Part shown: piece after piece, positions 18,335 through 26,641 of the stretch | Layout of the letters: each line of letters begins with the position of its first letter | Numbering within the stretch: the stretch's first letter is position 1 | NCBI GenBank assembly: GCA_963731625.1 | Contig: CAVSWH010000001.1 | Coordinates: 1,240,001-1,304,000, forward strand | Reading direction: 5' to 3' | Length of the DNA: 64,000 nt | Source of the DNA: PALSA-555 sp963731625 | Lineage (GTDB): Bacteria > Actinomycetota > Acidimicrobiia > IMCC26256 > PALSA-555 | Translations under genes and position numbers: made by a program | Notes under the pieces: model-generated | The model's database searches: none | What the model was told of the DNA's origin: nothing | What the model saw: only the letters and a program-made list of their open reading frames with translations

Positions 18335-18955
18335 TCAGACGTCCTCGCCCAAGCCCCGCGCCGCGGCGATGATGAACGTGAGCGCGTCTTCGGTGATGCT
18401 GGTCGGCAAGTCATCCGGGTCGACGAGGCGGTCGAGGTCGATGCCGCCGAAGAGCGCCAGAGTGATCGTCGCGACCGCCCGCGCCGAGAGCTCCGGCTCG
18501 AAGTCCTGCGTCGCCCAGGTCTGCTCCACCATGCGTTCGACGGCGTCGCGGGTCCGCCGGCGGTAGGCGGCGACCTTCGCCTGCGCGGTCGGGTTCCGAA
18601 GGGCGTAGAGCACGAACTCGAGGTAGAGGACCGTCCAGTTGACCTCGTACTGGGGGGTCAACAACTCGCGCATGACGGCGTAGTCCACGTCCGCGGGCCG
18701 CTTCTGGTCGGCGAGCAGTGCCTCGACCTGGGCGAGCTGGGCCTGCACCTGCTGCTCGAGGACGGCAACGAAGAGGTCCTCTTTGCTCTTGAAGTTGGAG
18801 TAGACGGCACCCTTCGTGAACCCGGCCATCGCAGCGACCTCGTCGAGCGAGGCGCCGTGGTAGCCGCGCTGGCCGAACACCACGGCGGCGGCGTCGATGA
18901 GGTGCTGACGGGTGCGCTCCCGGCGGCGCTCGGGCGTCAGGGGATCGATCGCCAC
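18335..18955 (-). CDS. TetR-family transcriptional repressor
   Basis: A 206-residue TetR protein. The N-terminal helix-turn-helix is in DAAAVVFGQRGYHGASLDEV followed by AAMAGFTKGAVYSNFKSKED. The C-terminal part (about residues 60-206) is the variable ligand-binding domain. A GTG start is chosen (VAIDPLTPERRRER), preceded by AGGGGGAG. It is divergent from an ABC-2 export system across about 270 bp that contain a palindrome overlapping promoter-like sequences for both directions, so repression of itself and of the exporter is likely (inference). Confidence 0.85.
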   Translation of the reverse strand: MAIDPLTPERRRERTRQHLIDAAAVVFGQRGYHGASLDEVAAMAGFTKGAVYSNFKSKEDLFVAVLEQQVQAQLAQVEALLADQKRPADVDYAVMRELLTPQYEVNWTVLYLEFVLYALRNPTAQAKVAAYRRRTRDAVERMVEQTWATQDFEPELSARAVATITLALFGGIDLDRLVDPDDLPTSITEDALTFIIAAARGLGEDV

Positions 18956-18965
18956 TGACTCCCCC

Positions 18966-18995
18966 TTGACATACGCACGAGTATATTTGATACTC
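18966..18995 (+). promoter_or_regulatory. Divergent promoter with palindromic operator candidate
   Basis: On the plus strand TTGACA is followed, 17 bases later, by GATACT, a good -35/-10 pair. On the minus strand TATACT sits at 18980-18985 and would serve the tetR gene. A palindrome with 6-bp arms GAGTAT and ATACTC and a 5-base spacer (18979-18995) overlaps both -10 elements. A TetR dimer bound there would block both directions. Elements are read directly; regulation is inferred. Confidence 0.5.
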
Positions 18996-19001
18996 ACCGG
19001 T

Positions 19002-19208
19002 ATGCAGCGTACTGACGGGTACCAAACTGACATCTGCGCTGAGCGGGCCCGGGCCGTGACGTGGCTGCGGCGCCAGGACCGCTGGGACCAGCGCCTCCGT
19101 GCGCTCGAGGGGGCGACCCCCGCGCCCGTGCTCGAGACCCGGCGGCCCGACCGGCGCGGCCGGACCGTCACCGCCCGCTCGCGACGTCCCGACTCGGCGC
19201 AGCGGTAG
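19002..19208 (+). CDS. Possible leaderless 68-residue ORF before the ABC exporter
   Basis: An ATG lies 7 bases after the -10-like GATACT, where a transcription start would be expected, so the ORF could be read from a leaderless mRNA. The product (MQRTDGYQTDICAERARAVT..., then a basic, arginine/proline-rich second half ending RRPDSAQR) matches nothing I know and has no membrane segment. It ends 16 bases before the ABC ATPase start. It may be a real small gene, a leader ORF or chance; the low-complexity basic tail lowers confidence. Confidence 0.3.
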   Translation: MQRTDGYQTDICAERARAVTWLRRQDRWDQRLRALEGATPAPVLETRRPDRRGRTVTARSRRPDSAQR

Positions 19209-19224
19209 TCGAAGGGGACCGCGG

Positions 19225-20151
19225 ATGCTGCAGGTGCGGGGCCTGCACAAGGCCTACGGGTCACGGACGGCGCTCGCGGGCGTCGACCTGGACGTCGGGG
19301 CCGGCACGATCGTCGGGCTCGTCGGCCCGAACGGCGCCGGCAAGACGACGCTCGTGTCCATCATCGCTGGACTCCGACGCGCCGACGCCGGCACCGTTCG
19401 CGTCGGGGGGTTCGACACGGCGGCGTCACCGCGGCAGGCGCGATCGCTCGTCGGCTTGGCGCCCCAGGACACCGGGGTCTACCTGTCGCTCCGGGTCCGC
19501 GAGAACCTCTTCTACTTCGCGGGGCTCGCGGGCCTGCGGGGACGAGCCCGGCGCGCCAGCGTCGAGTCGGTCGCCGAGGCGCTGGGCCTCGCGCCGCTGC
19601 TCGATCGGCGCGCCGCGCAGCTGTCGGGGGGCGAGCGACGCCGCGTGCACACGGCGATCGCGCTCGTGCACCGGCCACCCGTCGTGCTGCTCGACGAGCC
19701 GACCACCGGCGCCGACGTGCGGACCCGCGCCGAGATCCTGACGATGGTGCGCCGGCTCGCCGAGGCGGGGTCGGCCGTCGTCTACTCGACCCACTATCTC
19801 CACGAGATCGAGGACCTCGACGCGGACGTCGCGGTGATCGACCACGGCCGCATCGTGGCTCGCGGCGGCGCGAGCGAGCTCGTGGGGGCGTTCGGGTCGG
19901 GCATGCTCGAGCTGACCTTCGTCGACGGTGTGCCGGCCGCGGCCCGGGACGCCGGCGCGGTGGTCGACGGCTCGTCGGCGCGCCTCGCGGCAGAGGACCC
20001 GGCGGCCGCCGCGGCCGCGCTGCTCGTCCAGCTGGGCGACGCCGCGACTCGGCTGCGATCGATCGAGGTCGTGCACCCCAGCCTGGAAAGCGTCTTCCTC
20101 CAGCTCACGGGGCACCGGTTCGAACGCACGAGCGAGGGCACGAGCGCGTGA
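19225..20151 (+). CDS. ABC exporter ATP-binding protein
   Basis: A 308-residue DrrA-type ATPase. It has Walker A GPNGAGKTT, Q-loop LAPQDTGVYLSLRVRENLFY, signature LSGGERRRV, Walker B VVLLDEPTTGAD and H-loop VYSTHYLHEIED. The C-terminal extension (about residues 225-308) is the accessory domain seen in drug and antibiotic exporters (the DrrA/ATP-binding ABC-2 type). The ATG follows a GAAGGGGA ribosome-binding site. Its last codons overlap the permease start by 4 bp (GTGA). With the permease it probably exports a hydrophobic compound under control of the divergent TetR; the substrate is unknown. Confidence 0.88.
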   Translation: MLQVRGLHKAYGSRTALAGVDLDVGAGTIVGLVGPNGAGKTTLVSIIAGLRRADAGTVRVGGFDTAASPRQARSLVGLAPQDTGVYLSLRVRENLFYFAGLAGLRGRARRASVESVAEALGLAPLLDRRAAQLSGGERRRVHTAIALVHRPPVVLLDEPTTGADVRTRAEILTMVRRLAEAGSAVVYSTHYLHEIEDLDADVAVIDHGRIVARGGASELVGAFGSGMLELTFVDGVPAAARDAGAVVDGSSARLAAEDPAAAAAALLVQLGDAATRLRSIEVVHPSLESVFLQLTGHRFERTSEGTSA

Positions 20152-20924
20152 TCTCGTGGCGGCGCGTCGGGGTCATCGTCGGGCATGAGCTGCGCCTGAT
20201 CCGGCGCGACTCGCTGCCGGTCCTCGTGCTGCTGGTGTTCCCGCTCGTGCTCATGGCGTTCTTGAAGCCGGCGTTCCGGCCGGCGCTCGTCGCCGCCGGC
20301 CATCCTGGCGCGAACGGCGCGGAGCAGGTCGTGCCCGGGCAGGCGACCGTCGACGGCTTCTTCATCGTGAGCCTCACGGCAATCGCGTTCTTCTCGGAGT
20401 TCGGCGCGGGCACGTGGGATCGGCTGCGTGCCAGCCCGGCGACGTCGGGGGAGGTGATCCTCGGCAAGGGCATCCCCCGGTTCGTGATGTCGGTGGCCCA
20501 GTTCGCGGTGGTGTTCGCGGTCGGGATCCCGCTCTTCGGGCTCCACATCCGGGGAGACGCCGCGGCGCTCGTGCCGCTGGTGGTCGCGCTCGCGCTGTGT
20601 CTCGTCGGCCTCGGCGTCGCCGTGACCGCGGTGTGCCGGACGGTGCAGCAGGCCAACGCGTTCGCCACGGTCGGGCTCGTGGTGTTCGGTGCCGTCGGTG
20701 GCGCGTTGGTGCCGTTCAGCCTGCTGCCCGGCTGGGCGCAGGCCATCGCACCGGTCACCCCCGACTACTGGGCGATGCGTGGCTTCCGGTCGGTGATCCT
20801 CGACGGGCGGTCCCTGGGCGGCGTCGAGCTGCCGGTGCTCGTGCTGCTCGGCATGGCCGCGCTGTGCGCGCTGGTGGCCCTCACCCGCTTCCGCTTCGAG
20901 GACGCCAAGATCAGCTGGGCGTAG
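20148..20924 (+). CDS. ABC-2 type exporter permease
   Basis: A 258-residue membrane protein with six hydrophobic segments, beginning VISWRRVGVIVGHELRLIRR and LVFPLVLMAFLKPAF. It has the ABC-2 features TWDRLRASPATSGEVILGKG, VGLVVFGAVGGALVPFSLLP and PVTPDYWAMRGFRSVILDG. The GTG start overlaps the ATPase stop. It would form the membrane channel of the exporter as a homodimer. The 3' end overlaps the convergent sugar-kinase gene by 14 bp. Confidence 0.85.
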   Translation: MISWRRVGVIVGHELRLIRRDSLPVLVLLVFPLVLMAFLKPAFRPALVAAGHPGANGAEQVVPGQATVDGFFIVSLTAIAFFSEFGAGTWDRLRASPATSGEVILGKGIPRFVMSVAQFAVVFAVGIPLFGLHIRGDAAALVPLVVALALCLVGLGVAVTAVCRTVQQANAFATVGLVVFGAVGGALVPFSLLPGWAQAIAPVTPDYWAMRGFRSVILDGRSLGGVELPVLVLLGMAALCALVALTRFRFEDAKISWA

Positions 20925-22339
20925 CCGCGGGCGGGCCGGCCGGCCGGATGCCTCGGGCGGCACGGAACTGGGCTCGGACACGTGAGCCGTCCCCGGCGGC
21001 GTCCGGCTCGAGCTCGTTCGTCGGTGCCAGGTTCCAGAAGCGTGCGAGCTCGGCAGGTGATCGGTCGTGCAGCGCGGCGGCCGCTTGCACGGCGGCGCCG
21101 GCCGCCACCCAGTTCCCCGGCGCGACGATGACGGGACGCTCGGCCAAGTCGGCGAGCACGTGGCGCACGGCGCGGGACCGCGCGCCGGCGCCGGTGAGGA
21201 ACAGCCGCCCGGCAACGGGCACGTCGGCGCTGCGGAGCGCGTCGAGCGCCTCGAGCAGCCGGCACACGATCCCTTCGACGGTGGCGCGTGCCAGCTGCTC
21301 GGCGGACACGTCGGCGCCGAGCCCGACGATCATCCCGCGGTGCGCGAGGTCGGGCGGTCGGCCGTCGCGCGCGAACTCGGGCAGCACGGTCACGCCGCCG
21401 GCGCCGGCCGGCGCACGCAGCGCCAGCTGGTCGAAGCGCTTCGGGTCGGCGATGCCCATCAGGCGCGCCAGGGTCGACACGACGTTCATCCCGTCGGCGA
21501 GCCGGACGCAGGGGAGGTAGCGACCCGTCGCGTCGGCGAGGCCGGCGACGGCGCCCGTCGCGTCCTCCGTGGGCCGTTCGCGCAGCGTGAAGACGCGCGC
21601 CCCGTGGTCGAGCTCGATCACCACGTCGCCGGGCTGCAGGCTCAGGCCGAGCGCGGTCGCCATCGCGTCGCCGGTGCCGGGGGCGATCACGACGCCCTGT
21701 CGGTCCCCCGCCTGCTCCTGGGGTCCCCGGAGATGCGGCAGGCACATCCCCCAGTCCTTCGCGTCGTCGACGAAGGCGAGCAGGTCGACGCGCCACTGGT
21801 TCTCGCGGGGCGACCAGTAGCCGGTCCAGGAGGCGTCGCCGCGGTCGGTGACGAACGCCCTGCTCAGGCGGTGGGTGAGCCAGCTCGCGGGCGAGAGCAC
21901 GCTGGCGATGCGGTCCCACAGGCCGGGATCGGTGCGGCGAAGCCACGCGAGCTGCGCGATCGGCGTCGACCGCCCCGGCACCGAGCCCACGGCGACGACC
22001 CAGTCCTGGCGACCACCGAGCGCGTCGAGGAGCGCCGTGACGTCTCGGTCGGCGGCGCGCGACCGGATCGCGGGCCGGAGCACCTGCTGCGAGGTGTCGA
22101 GCAGCACGAGGCCGCTGGGCGGCGCCGCGACCGACATCGCGCCGACACCGAGCGCGCCGCCGGCCTGGCCGCGCGCGTCGACGAGCGCCTGCCACCAGAC
22201 GCTCGGGTCCTCGTCACCGTTCGGCTTTGCGGCTGGGGTGGCGCGCCGTCCCGGACGCGAAGACCTGTCCCGTGTCGGCGTCGCGAAACTCCGCCGTGGT
22301 CGCGGTCGCTGCCGAATCCACCCCGAGCACCAGGGGCAT
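20911..22339 (-). pseudogene. FGGY-family carbohydrate kinase gene split by a +1 frame change
   Basis: The start MPLVLGVDSAATATTAEFRD is the phosphate-binding N-terminus of FGGY kinases (xylulokinase/glycerol kinase family). That frame runs into a stop near base 22214, while the rest of the kinase continues in the next frame from about 22225 (DEDPSVWWQALVDARGQ, then MSVAAPPSGLVLLD, STPIAQLAWLRRTDP, the second ATPase motif GVVIAPGTGDAMATALGL and FLTGAGARSRAVRHVLADLA). Skipping one base restores one protein of about 475 residues. It would phosphorylate a sugar or polyol; xylulokinase-like is the closest guess. No sugar transporter or isomerase is adjacent. Confidence 0.75.
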
Positions 22340-22398
22340 CACCGCACCTGCTTCCGAGACTGTCCGCCCCTCAGCACTGAACGATATTGTCCGCGCGC

Positions 22399-23139
22399 AT
22401 GAGCGCGCCACCACCGAGCGCAACACCGCCACAACCCAACGCACCCGGGTGGCCGACGCCGCCGGCGATGACACCGGTGACACGCCTGCAGATGGCCCGC
22501 AACGATCGGGCACGCAGCGACTACGTGTTCAGCGGCCCGGGCCTGAACATCTTCCTCACCATCATCACGTGCGGGATCTTCGGCTTCTTCCTCTTCTACC
22601 AACTGATGCGCCGCGACAAGGAGCACAACGAGCGACGGCTCGAGTTCCTCGACGCGGCGAACGCCTACGCCTGGGAGCAGGCGAACAGCCGCGGGGTCGC
22701 CGACGAGCTGCGCCCGGCGTTCGAGCGCGTCGCGGTCGCGCTCGAGCCGCTGCGGCGGATGACGCACGACTTCCGCGACCCGACGATCTGGCTCATCCTC
22801 GACATCCTCGTCGGCGGGCTCCGCTTCGCCGGGCTGGGCGCGGGCATCGGCGAGATCATCGGCTTCATCCTCATCGACATGGACCTGGATACCCACGACC
22901 GGGCCGAGGGCACCGCCGAGGCCGAGCTTGCGGCGATCTACGGGCGGCTCGGCATCGCGCTGCCGGCACCCGACCCGGCTCGCGTGAAGGGCCGGCACAA
23001 CTACGTCGCCCGGGTGATCGTGAGCATCCTGACGTGCGGCGTCTACACGCTGTGGTGGCTCTACGACATGCAGGTCGAGGGCAACCGCCACGTGGAGGGC
23101 AACTGGGCCTTCGAGGACGCGCTCGTCGCGGCGGTGTGA
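22399..23139 (+). CDS. Membrane protein with two DUF4234-like repeats
   Basis: A 246-residue protein. The N-terminal 30 residues are proline-rich. Residues about 48-75 are a membrane hairpin with NIFLTIITCGIFGFFLFYQL followed by a charged helix, and a related unit recurs near the C-terminus (VARVIVSILTCGVYTLWWLY, then DMQVEGNRHVEGNW). Between them is a helical soluble segment and two further hydrophobic stretches. The I-x-T-C-G-[IV] hairpin resembles DUF4234. The function is unknown. A TTG four codons upstream is an alternative start; ATG is preferred. It is divergent from the sugar-kinase gene. Confidence 0.65.
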   Translation: MSAPPPSATPPQPNAPGWPTPPAMTPVTRLQMARNDRARSDYVFSGPGLNIFLTIITCGIFGFFLFYQLMRRDKEHNERRLEFLDAANAYAWEQANSRGVADELRPAFERVAVALEPLRRMTHDFRDPTIWLILDILVGGLRFAGLGAGIGEIIGFILIDMDLDTHDRAEGTAEAELAAIYGRLGIALPAPDPARVKGRHNYVARVIVSILTCGVYTLWWLYDMQVEGNRHVEGNWAFEDALVAAV

Positions 23140-23382
23140 TCAGCCGTCGTCGGGCTCGGGCGTATCCCCGAGCTCGACGTCTTCGAGGTCGGCGACGATC
23201 CGGTCGACGTCCTGCTGGGCGCGCACGATCCGCGCCCGGCACGTCTTGAGCAGCTCGCTCGCCCGCTGCACCCGCGCCGCGAGCACGTCGACGTCGAGGT
23301 CGTCACCTTCGAGCTCGGCCAGGATCGCCTCGAGCTCCTCCATCGCCTCGCCGTAGCCCGGCTCGGGGGTCTTCGCGGTCAT
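23140..23382 (-). CDS. xseB: Exodeoxyribonuclease VII small subunit
   Basis: An 80-residue helical protein with the XseB pattern: YGEAMEELEAILAELEGDDL, then LAARVQRASELLKTCRARI. It forms the multi-copy small subunit that binds around XseA; the complex degrades single-stranded DNA. The ATG overlaps the xseA stop by 4 bp, so the pair is co-translated. Its stop lies directly next to that of the convergent membrane gene. Confidence 0.9.
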   Translation of the reverse strand: MTAKTPEPGYGEAMEELEAILAELEGDDLDVDVLAARVQRASELLKTCRARIVRAQQDVDRIVADLEDVELGDTPEPDDG

Positions 23383-24719
23383 GGCTCCTCCACGCGACTG
23401 CGCAGCCGGCCGTCGGCCGTCTCGGTGACGAGCACCGCGCCCGCGGGGACGCCCGACGCGGCGCGCACCAGCGCGCCCTCGTCGTCCCGCGTGATCGTGT
23501 AGCCGCGCTCGAGGACGCGCTGGGGGTCGAGCGCGCGCAGCCGCGCGTCAACACCGTCGAGCTCGAGCGCGCCGGCGCGCAGCGCCCGCCGCGCCGACGC
23601 AACGAGGGCGCGCTGGCTGCCGGTGACAGCCTGGCCCGCGTCGCGCGCGTGGCGTCGGCCGGCGTGCACGGCGCGCCGCCGATGGTCGTCGAGCGCGCGC
23701 CGCTCGTGCCCGAGCGCGGCGGGGCCGGCCCGGCGCACCCGGTGCGCCAGGGTGCCGAGCTCGCGACCGGCGAGGCTGACCGCGGTGCGGCTGCGCACGG
23801 CCACCCGCTGGGCGGCACGTTCGAGGTCGTCGAGGTAGGCGTCGACGGCTCGGATCAGCACGCCGGCCGCCGCGGTCGGGGTCTTCGCGCAGGTGTGCGC
23901 CACCTCGTCGGCGACCGTCCGGTCGGTCTCGTGGCCGATACCGGTCAGGACCGGGACCGCCAGGTCGGTGATCGTGCGGGCGACCACCTCGGCGTCGAAG
24001 GCCGCGAGGTCGCTGCGGGCCCCGCCGCCCCGCACCAGCGCGATCGCGTCGAGGTCGAGCCCCGCGAGGCGTCGCAGCGCCCAGGCGACCCGACGCGACG
24101 CCGCCGCGCCCTGGACCCGCACGTCGCAGTGCACAACCCGGAAGGCGTAGCGGCTGCGCTCGAGCTCGTGCACGAAGTCCCGGTACGCGGCGCTGCCGCC
24201 GCTCGTCACCAGCCCGACGCGGAGCGGCACGAGCGGCAGGGCGCGCTCGGCGTTGCGGCCGAGGCGACCCTCCGCCGCCAGGACGCGGAGGAGCCGCTCG
24301 CGGTCGGCGGCGAGCCGGCCGACGGTGAACGTCGGGTCGATCCCCGACATGAGGAGCTGCAGTCGGCCGGTGGGCGGGTAGTAGTCGACGCGGCACCGAA
24401 TTCGGACCTCGACGCCGTTGGCGAGTCGCAGCCCGGCCTCGCGCAGCGCCCGGTTCACCGGGGCGCGGTCGTCCCGGAACAGGGCGACGCGGATCGTCGC
24501 CTTGACCTGGTCGCCCCGCTCGTGCTTCTCGACGAGCTCGAAGTAGGTGTGGTCGTTGCGCGAGACGTGGAGCTGCTGGATCTCTCCGCGCACCCACACC
24601 AGGCCGGGGAACGACTGCGCGAGGGCGCCCTGGATCGCCGCGTTCAGCTCGGCGACCCCGACCGTCGGCTCCGAGCCGGCGAGCCCATCGAGCAGGGACG
24701 GCTGGTCATCGGGTCGCAC
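23379..24719 (-). CDS. xseA: Exodeoxyribonuclease VII large subunit
   Basis: A 446-residue protein. The N-terminal OB fold is about residues 15-115 (GLVWVRGEIQQLHVSRNDHT, YFELVEK). The catalytic domain contains VGLVTSGGSAAYRDFVHELE, ALVRGGGARSDLAAFDAEVV and the VLTGIGHETDRTVADEVAHT motif with its conserved Asp/His residues. A long helical arm comes before the C-terminal ERGYTITRDDEGALVR. Together with XseB it is an ssDNA exonuclease used in repair. A GTG start with GAGGAGG just upstream is chosen (VRPDDQPSLLDG). Confidence 0.9.
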   Translation of the reverse strand: MRPDDQPSLLDGLAGSEPTVGVAELNAAIQGALAQSFPGLVWVRGEIQQLHVSRNDHTYFELVEKHERGDQVKATIRVALFRDDRAPVNRALREAGLRLANGVEVRIRCRVDYYPPTGRLQLLMSGIDPTFTVGRLAADRERLLRVLAAEGRLGRNAERALPLVPLRVGLVTSGGSAAYRDFVHELERSRYAFRVVHCDVRVQGAAASRRVAWALRRLAGLDLDAIALVRGGGARSDLAAFDAEVVARTITDLAVPVLTGIGHETDRTVADEVAHTCAKTPTAAAGVLIRAVDAYLDDLERAAQRVAVRSRTAVSLAGRELGTLAHRVRRAGPAALGHERRALDDHRRRAVHAGRRHARDAGQAVTGSQRALVASARRALRAGALELDGVDARLRALDPQRVLERGYTITRDDEGALVRAASGVPAGAVLVTETADGRLRSRVEEP

Positions 24720-24816
24720 GACACCTCCTCGCTCGACGGCCGGCCAGTATGGCGCCCGGTTCCGCCCCCGCCGGGGAAGGCACCGTTTGGGGAGCCCGGT
24801 CTGCTTCGATGGGACG

Positions 24817-25542
24817 GTGACCGCCGGCGGGCCGCCCGCCTCCTTCGAGGTGCGCTGCGGTGACGCCCGGGACCTCATCCGCACCGTCCCGGACGGCGCC
24901 GCCGACCTGATCTGCACCGATCCGCCCTACAACCTCGCCCCGTACTCGACCGGCAACATCGAGATGTCCTGGCGCTCGGACTTCAACAACGACGTCGCCG
25001 AATGGGACCAGGTGGCCTTCGACCCGAAGGACTGGGTGGACGAGCTGCGGCGGATCCTCGCCCCTGACGGGACCCTCTTCGCCTTCACCTCCTACAACCT
25101 CCTCGGCCGCTGGCACGAGGTGTTCGACCCCGCGTTCGACACCTTCCAGATCCTCGTCTGGCACAAGACGAACCCGCCCCCCAAGCTCCGGCGGGCGGGG
25201 TTCCTCAACTCCTGCGAGCTCGTCGTGTGCTGCTGGGACCGGGGCCACACCTGGAACTTCGGGCGCCAGCGGGACATGCACAACTTCATCGAGGCCCCGA
25301 TCTGCTCCGGCAAGGAGCGGCTGCGGGAGCCCAAGCACCCGGCCCAGAAGCCGCTGGCCGTGCTGCGGCGCCTCGTCGAGCTGGCCAGCCAGCCCGGCGA
25401 CCTGGTGGTCGACCCCTTCATGGGCGTGGGCTCCACCGGGGTCGCCGCCGTGGAGCTCGGCCGACGGTTCCTCGGCTTCGAGCTCGACCCGGCCTACGCC
25501 GCCGCCGCCCAGGGTCGACTCGACGGCACGATCGGCCGATAG
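24817..25542 (+). CDS. Beta-class site-specific DNA methyltransferase, orphan
   Basis: A 241-residue methyltransferase. The catalytic motif IV, DPPYNLAPYS, comes first. The AdoMet motif I, DPFMGVGSTGVAAVELG, is near the C-terminus after KHPAQKPLAVLRRLVEL. This order defines the beta class (N6-adenine or N4-cytosine), as in CcrM. The short HNFIEAPICSGKERL segment between them may be part of the recognition region. No restriction endonuclease is nearby, so it is an orphan enzyme or one half of a dispersed system. A GTG start is used (VTAGGPPASFEVRCGDARDL). It is divergent from xseA. Confidence 0.85.
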   Translation: MTAGGPPASFEVRCGDARDLIRTVPDGAADLICTDPPYNLAPYSTGNIEMSWRSDFNNDVAEWDQVAFDPKDWVDELRRILAPDGTLFAFTSYNLLGRWHEVFDPAFDTFQILVWHKTNPPPKLRRAGFLNSCELVVCCWDRGHTWNFGRQRDMHNFIEAPICSGKERLREPKHPAQKPLAVLRRLVELASQPGDLVVDPFMGVGSTGVAAVELGRRFLGFELDPAYAAAAQGRLDGTIGR

Positions 25543-25588
25543 ATGTGCCAAGCGTCACATGGGAACGCTCCGGGCATCCAGAAGCGTT
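25543..25588 (+). promoter_or_regulatory. Inverted repeats upstream of the sigma factor gene
   Basis: Two inverted repeats lie in the 76-bp gap before the sigma gene: ATGTG/CACAT with an 8-base spacer (25543-25560), and AACGCT/AGCGTT with a 13-base spacer (25564-25588). They may be operator sites or hairpins in the 5' leader. No regulator can be assigned. Confidence 0.25.
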
Positions 25589-25618
25589 GATGGTGACGTA
25601 GCACCCAAGGGAGTGCCC

Positions 25619-26569
25619 ATGGCTTCGCGGAACCGCAAGCAGACAGCTGAGCAGCAGGATGCGGTCGGCGCCTACCTCGAGGCGATCGGCCGCCACGATC
25701 TGCTGACCAAGGACGATGAGGCGCGCCTCGGCCGCCTCGTCATGGATGGCCTCACCGCGCTCGAGCGCATCGACTCGAACGAGAAGCTCTCGGCCAAGCA
25801 GCGACGGCGCCTCAACGACGAGATCGCCGCCGGCCAGCGCGCCCGCGACCAGTTCGTGGTCGCCAACCTGCGCCTCGTCGTCTCCATCGCCCGCCGGTAC
25901 CAGAGCACCGGCCTGCCCCTCGGCGACCTCATCCAGCTGGGGAACCTCGGGCTCATGCACTCGGTCGAGAAGTTCGACTTCCGCAAGGGGTTCAAGTTCT
26001 CGACCTACGCCACCTGGTGGATCCGTCAGGCCATCACCCGCGGCTACGCCGACACCGCCCGCCAGATCCGCCTGCCGGCCCACGCCGAGGACACGTTCCG
26101 CCTCGTGGCCCGCGTGTCGGACGACCTCGAGGCCCGTCTCGGGCACAGCCCGACCGACGACGAGATCGCCGAGGCGAGCGGCGTCGACGCCGACCGGGTG
26201 CGCGAGGTCCGGCGGTTCCCGACCCGCATGGCGAGCGTCGACGCGCCGATCGGCGACGGCGACAGCGACGACCTGCTCCTCGGCGACACGATCGCCGACG
26301 ACGAGATGTCCTTCGCCGACGACATCGCCAACCGGGACGCGCGCATTCATGTGGTGAAGACGATGCTCGGCGTCCTCGACGACCGGGAGCGGCGCATCGT
26401 GGAGCTTCGCTACGGGCTCGACGGCGGCGGCCCGCGCGATCTCGCCGAGGTCGGCAAGGAGATCGGCGTGACCCGCGAGCGCGTCCGTCAGATCGAGGCG
26501 CGCGTCCTCTCGAAGCTGCGGCACCCGTCGATGGCCGGCATCGACGCCGGCGAGGCGCTCGCCAGCTAA
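25619..26569 (+). CDS. Sigma-70 family RNA polymerase sigma factor (primary-like/group 2)
   Basis: A 316-residue sigma factor with region 1.2 (DAVGAYLEAIGRHDLLTKDD), region 2 (FVVANLRLVVSIARRYQSTG, DLIQLGNLGLMHSVEKFDF, KFSTYATWWIRQAITRGYAD), region 3 and region 4 (LDDRERRIVELRYGLDGGGP, then the helix-turn-helix VTRERVRQIEARVLSKLRHP). It lacks a long region 1.1, so it is likely a group 2 (SigB/HrdB-related) factor rather than the housekeeping SigA. An AAGGGAG ribosome-binding site precedes the ATG. It is transcribed alone, with a candidate terminator just downstream. Confidence 0.88.
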   Translation: MASRNRKQTAEQQDAVGAYLEAIGRHDLLTKDDEARLGRLVMDGLTALERIDSNEKLSAKQRRRLNDEIAAGQRARDQFVVANLRLVVSIARRYQSTGLPLGDLIQLGNLGLMHSVEKFDFRKGFKFSTYATWWIRQAITRGYADTARQIRLPAHAEDTFRLVARVSDDLEARLGHSPTDDEIAEASGVDADRVREVRRFPTRMASVDAPIGDGDSDDLLLGDTIADDEMSFADDIANRDARIHVVKTMLGVLDDRERRIVELRYGLDGGGPRDLAEVGKEIGVTRERVRQIEARVLSKLRHPSMAGIDAGEALAS

Positions 26570-26579
26570 CGCTCTCGGA

Positions 26580-26599
26580 TCGTCGGCGCGCGCCGACGA
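26580..26599. terminator. Candidate bidirectional terminator hairpin
   Basis: A perfect 20-bp palindrome with arm TCGTCGGCGC lies in the 72-bp gap between the convergent sigma factor and aldehyde dehydrogenase genes. It has no loop in the ideal pairing and no T run, so it would act as a GC-rich, actinobacterial-style terminator for both directions. Confidence 0.4.
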
Positions 26600-26641
26600 C
26601 CCATCACGCGGTGTCCCGGCTCGGCACGTGACGCGCCGTGC

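Noticed and set aside
24706..25551. Antisense frame of 281 codons opposite the DNA methyltransferase gene
   Set aside because: It mirrors the methyltransferase gene and shows no motif; the sense strand has DPPYN and the AdoMet motif.
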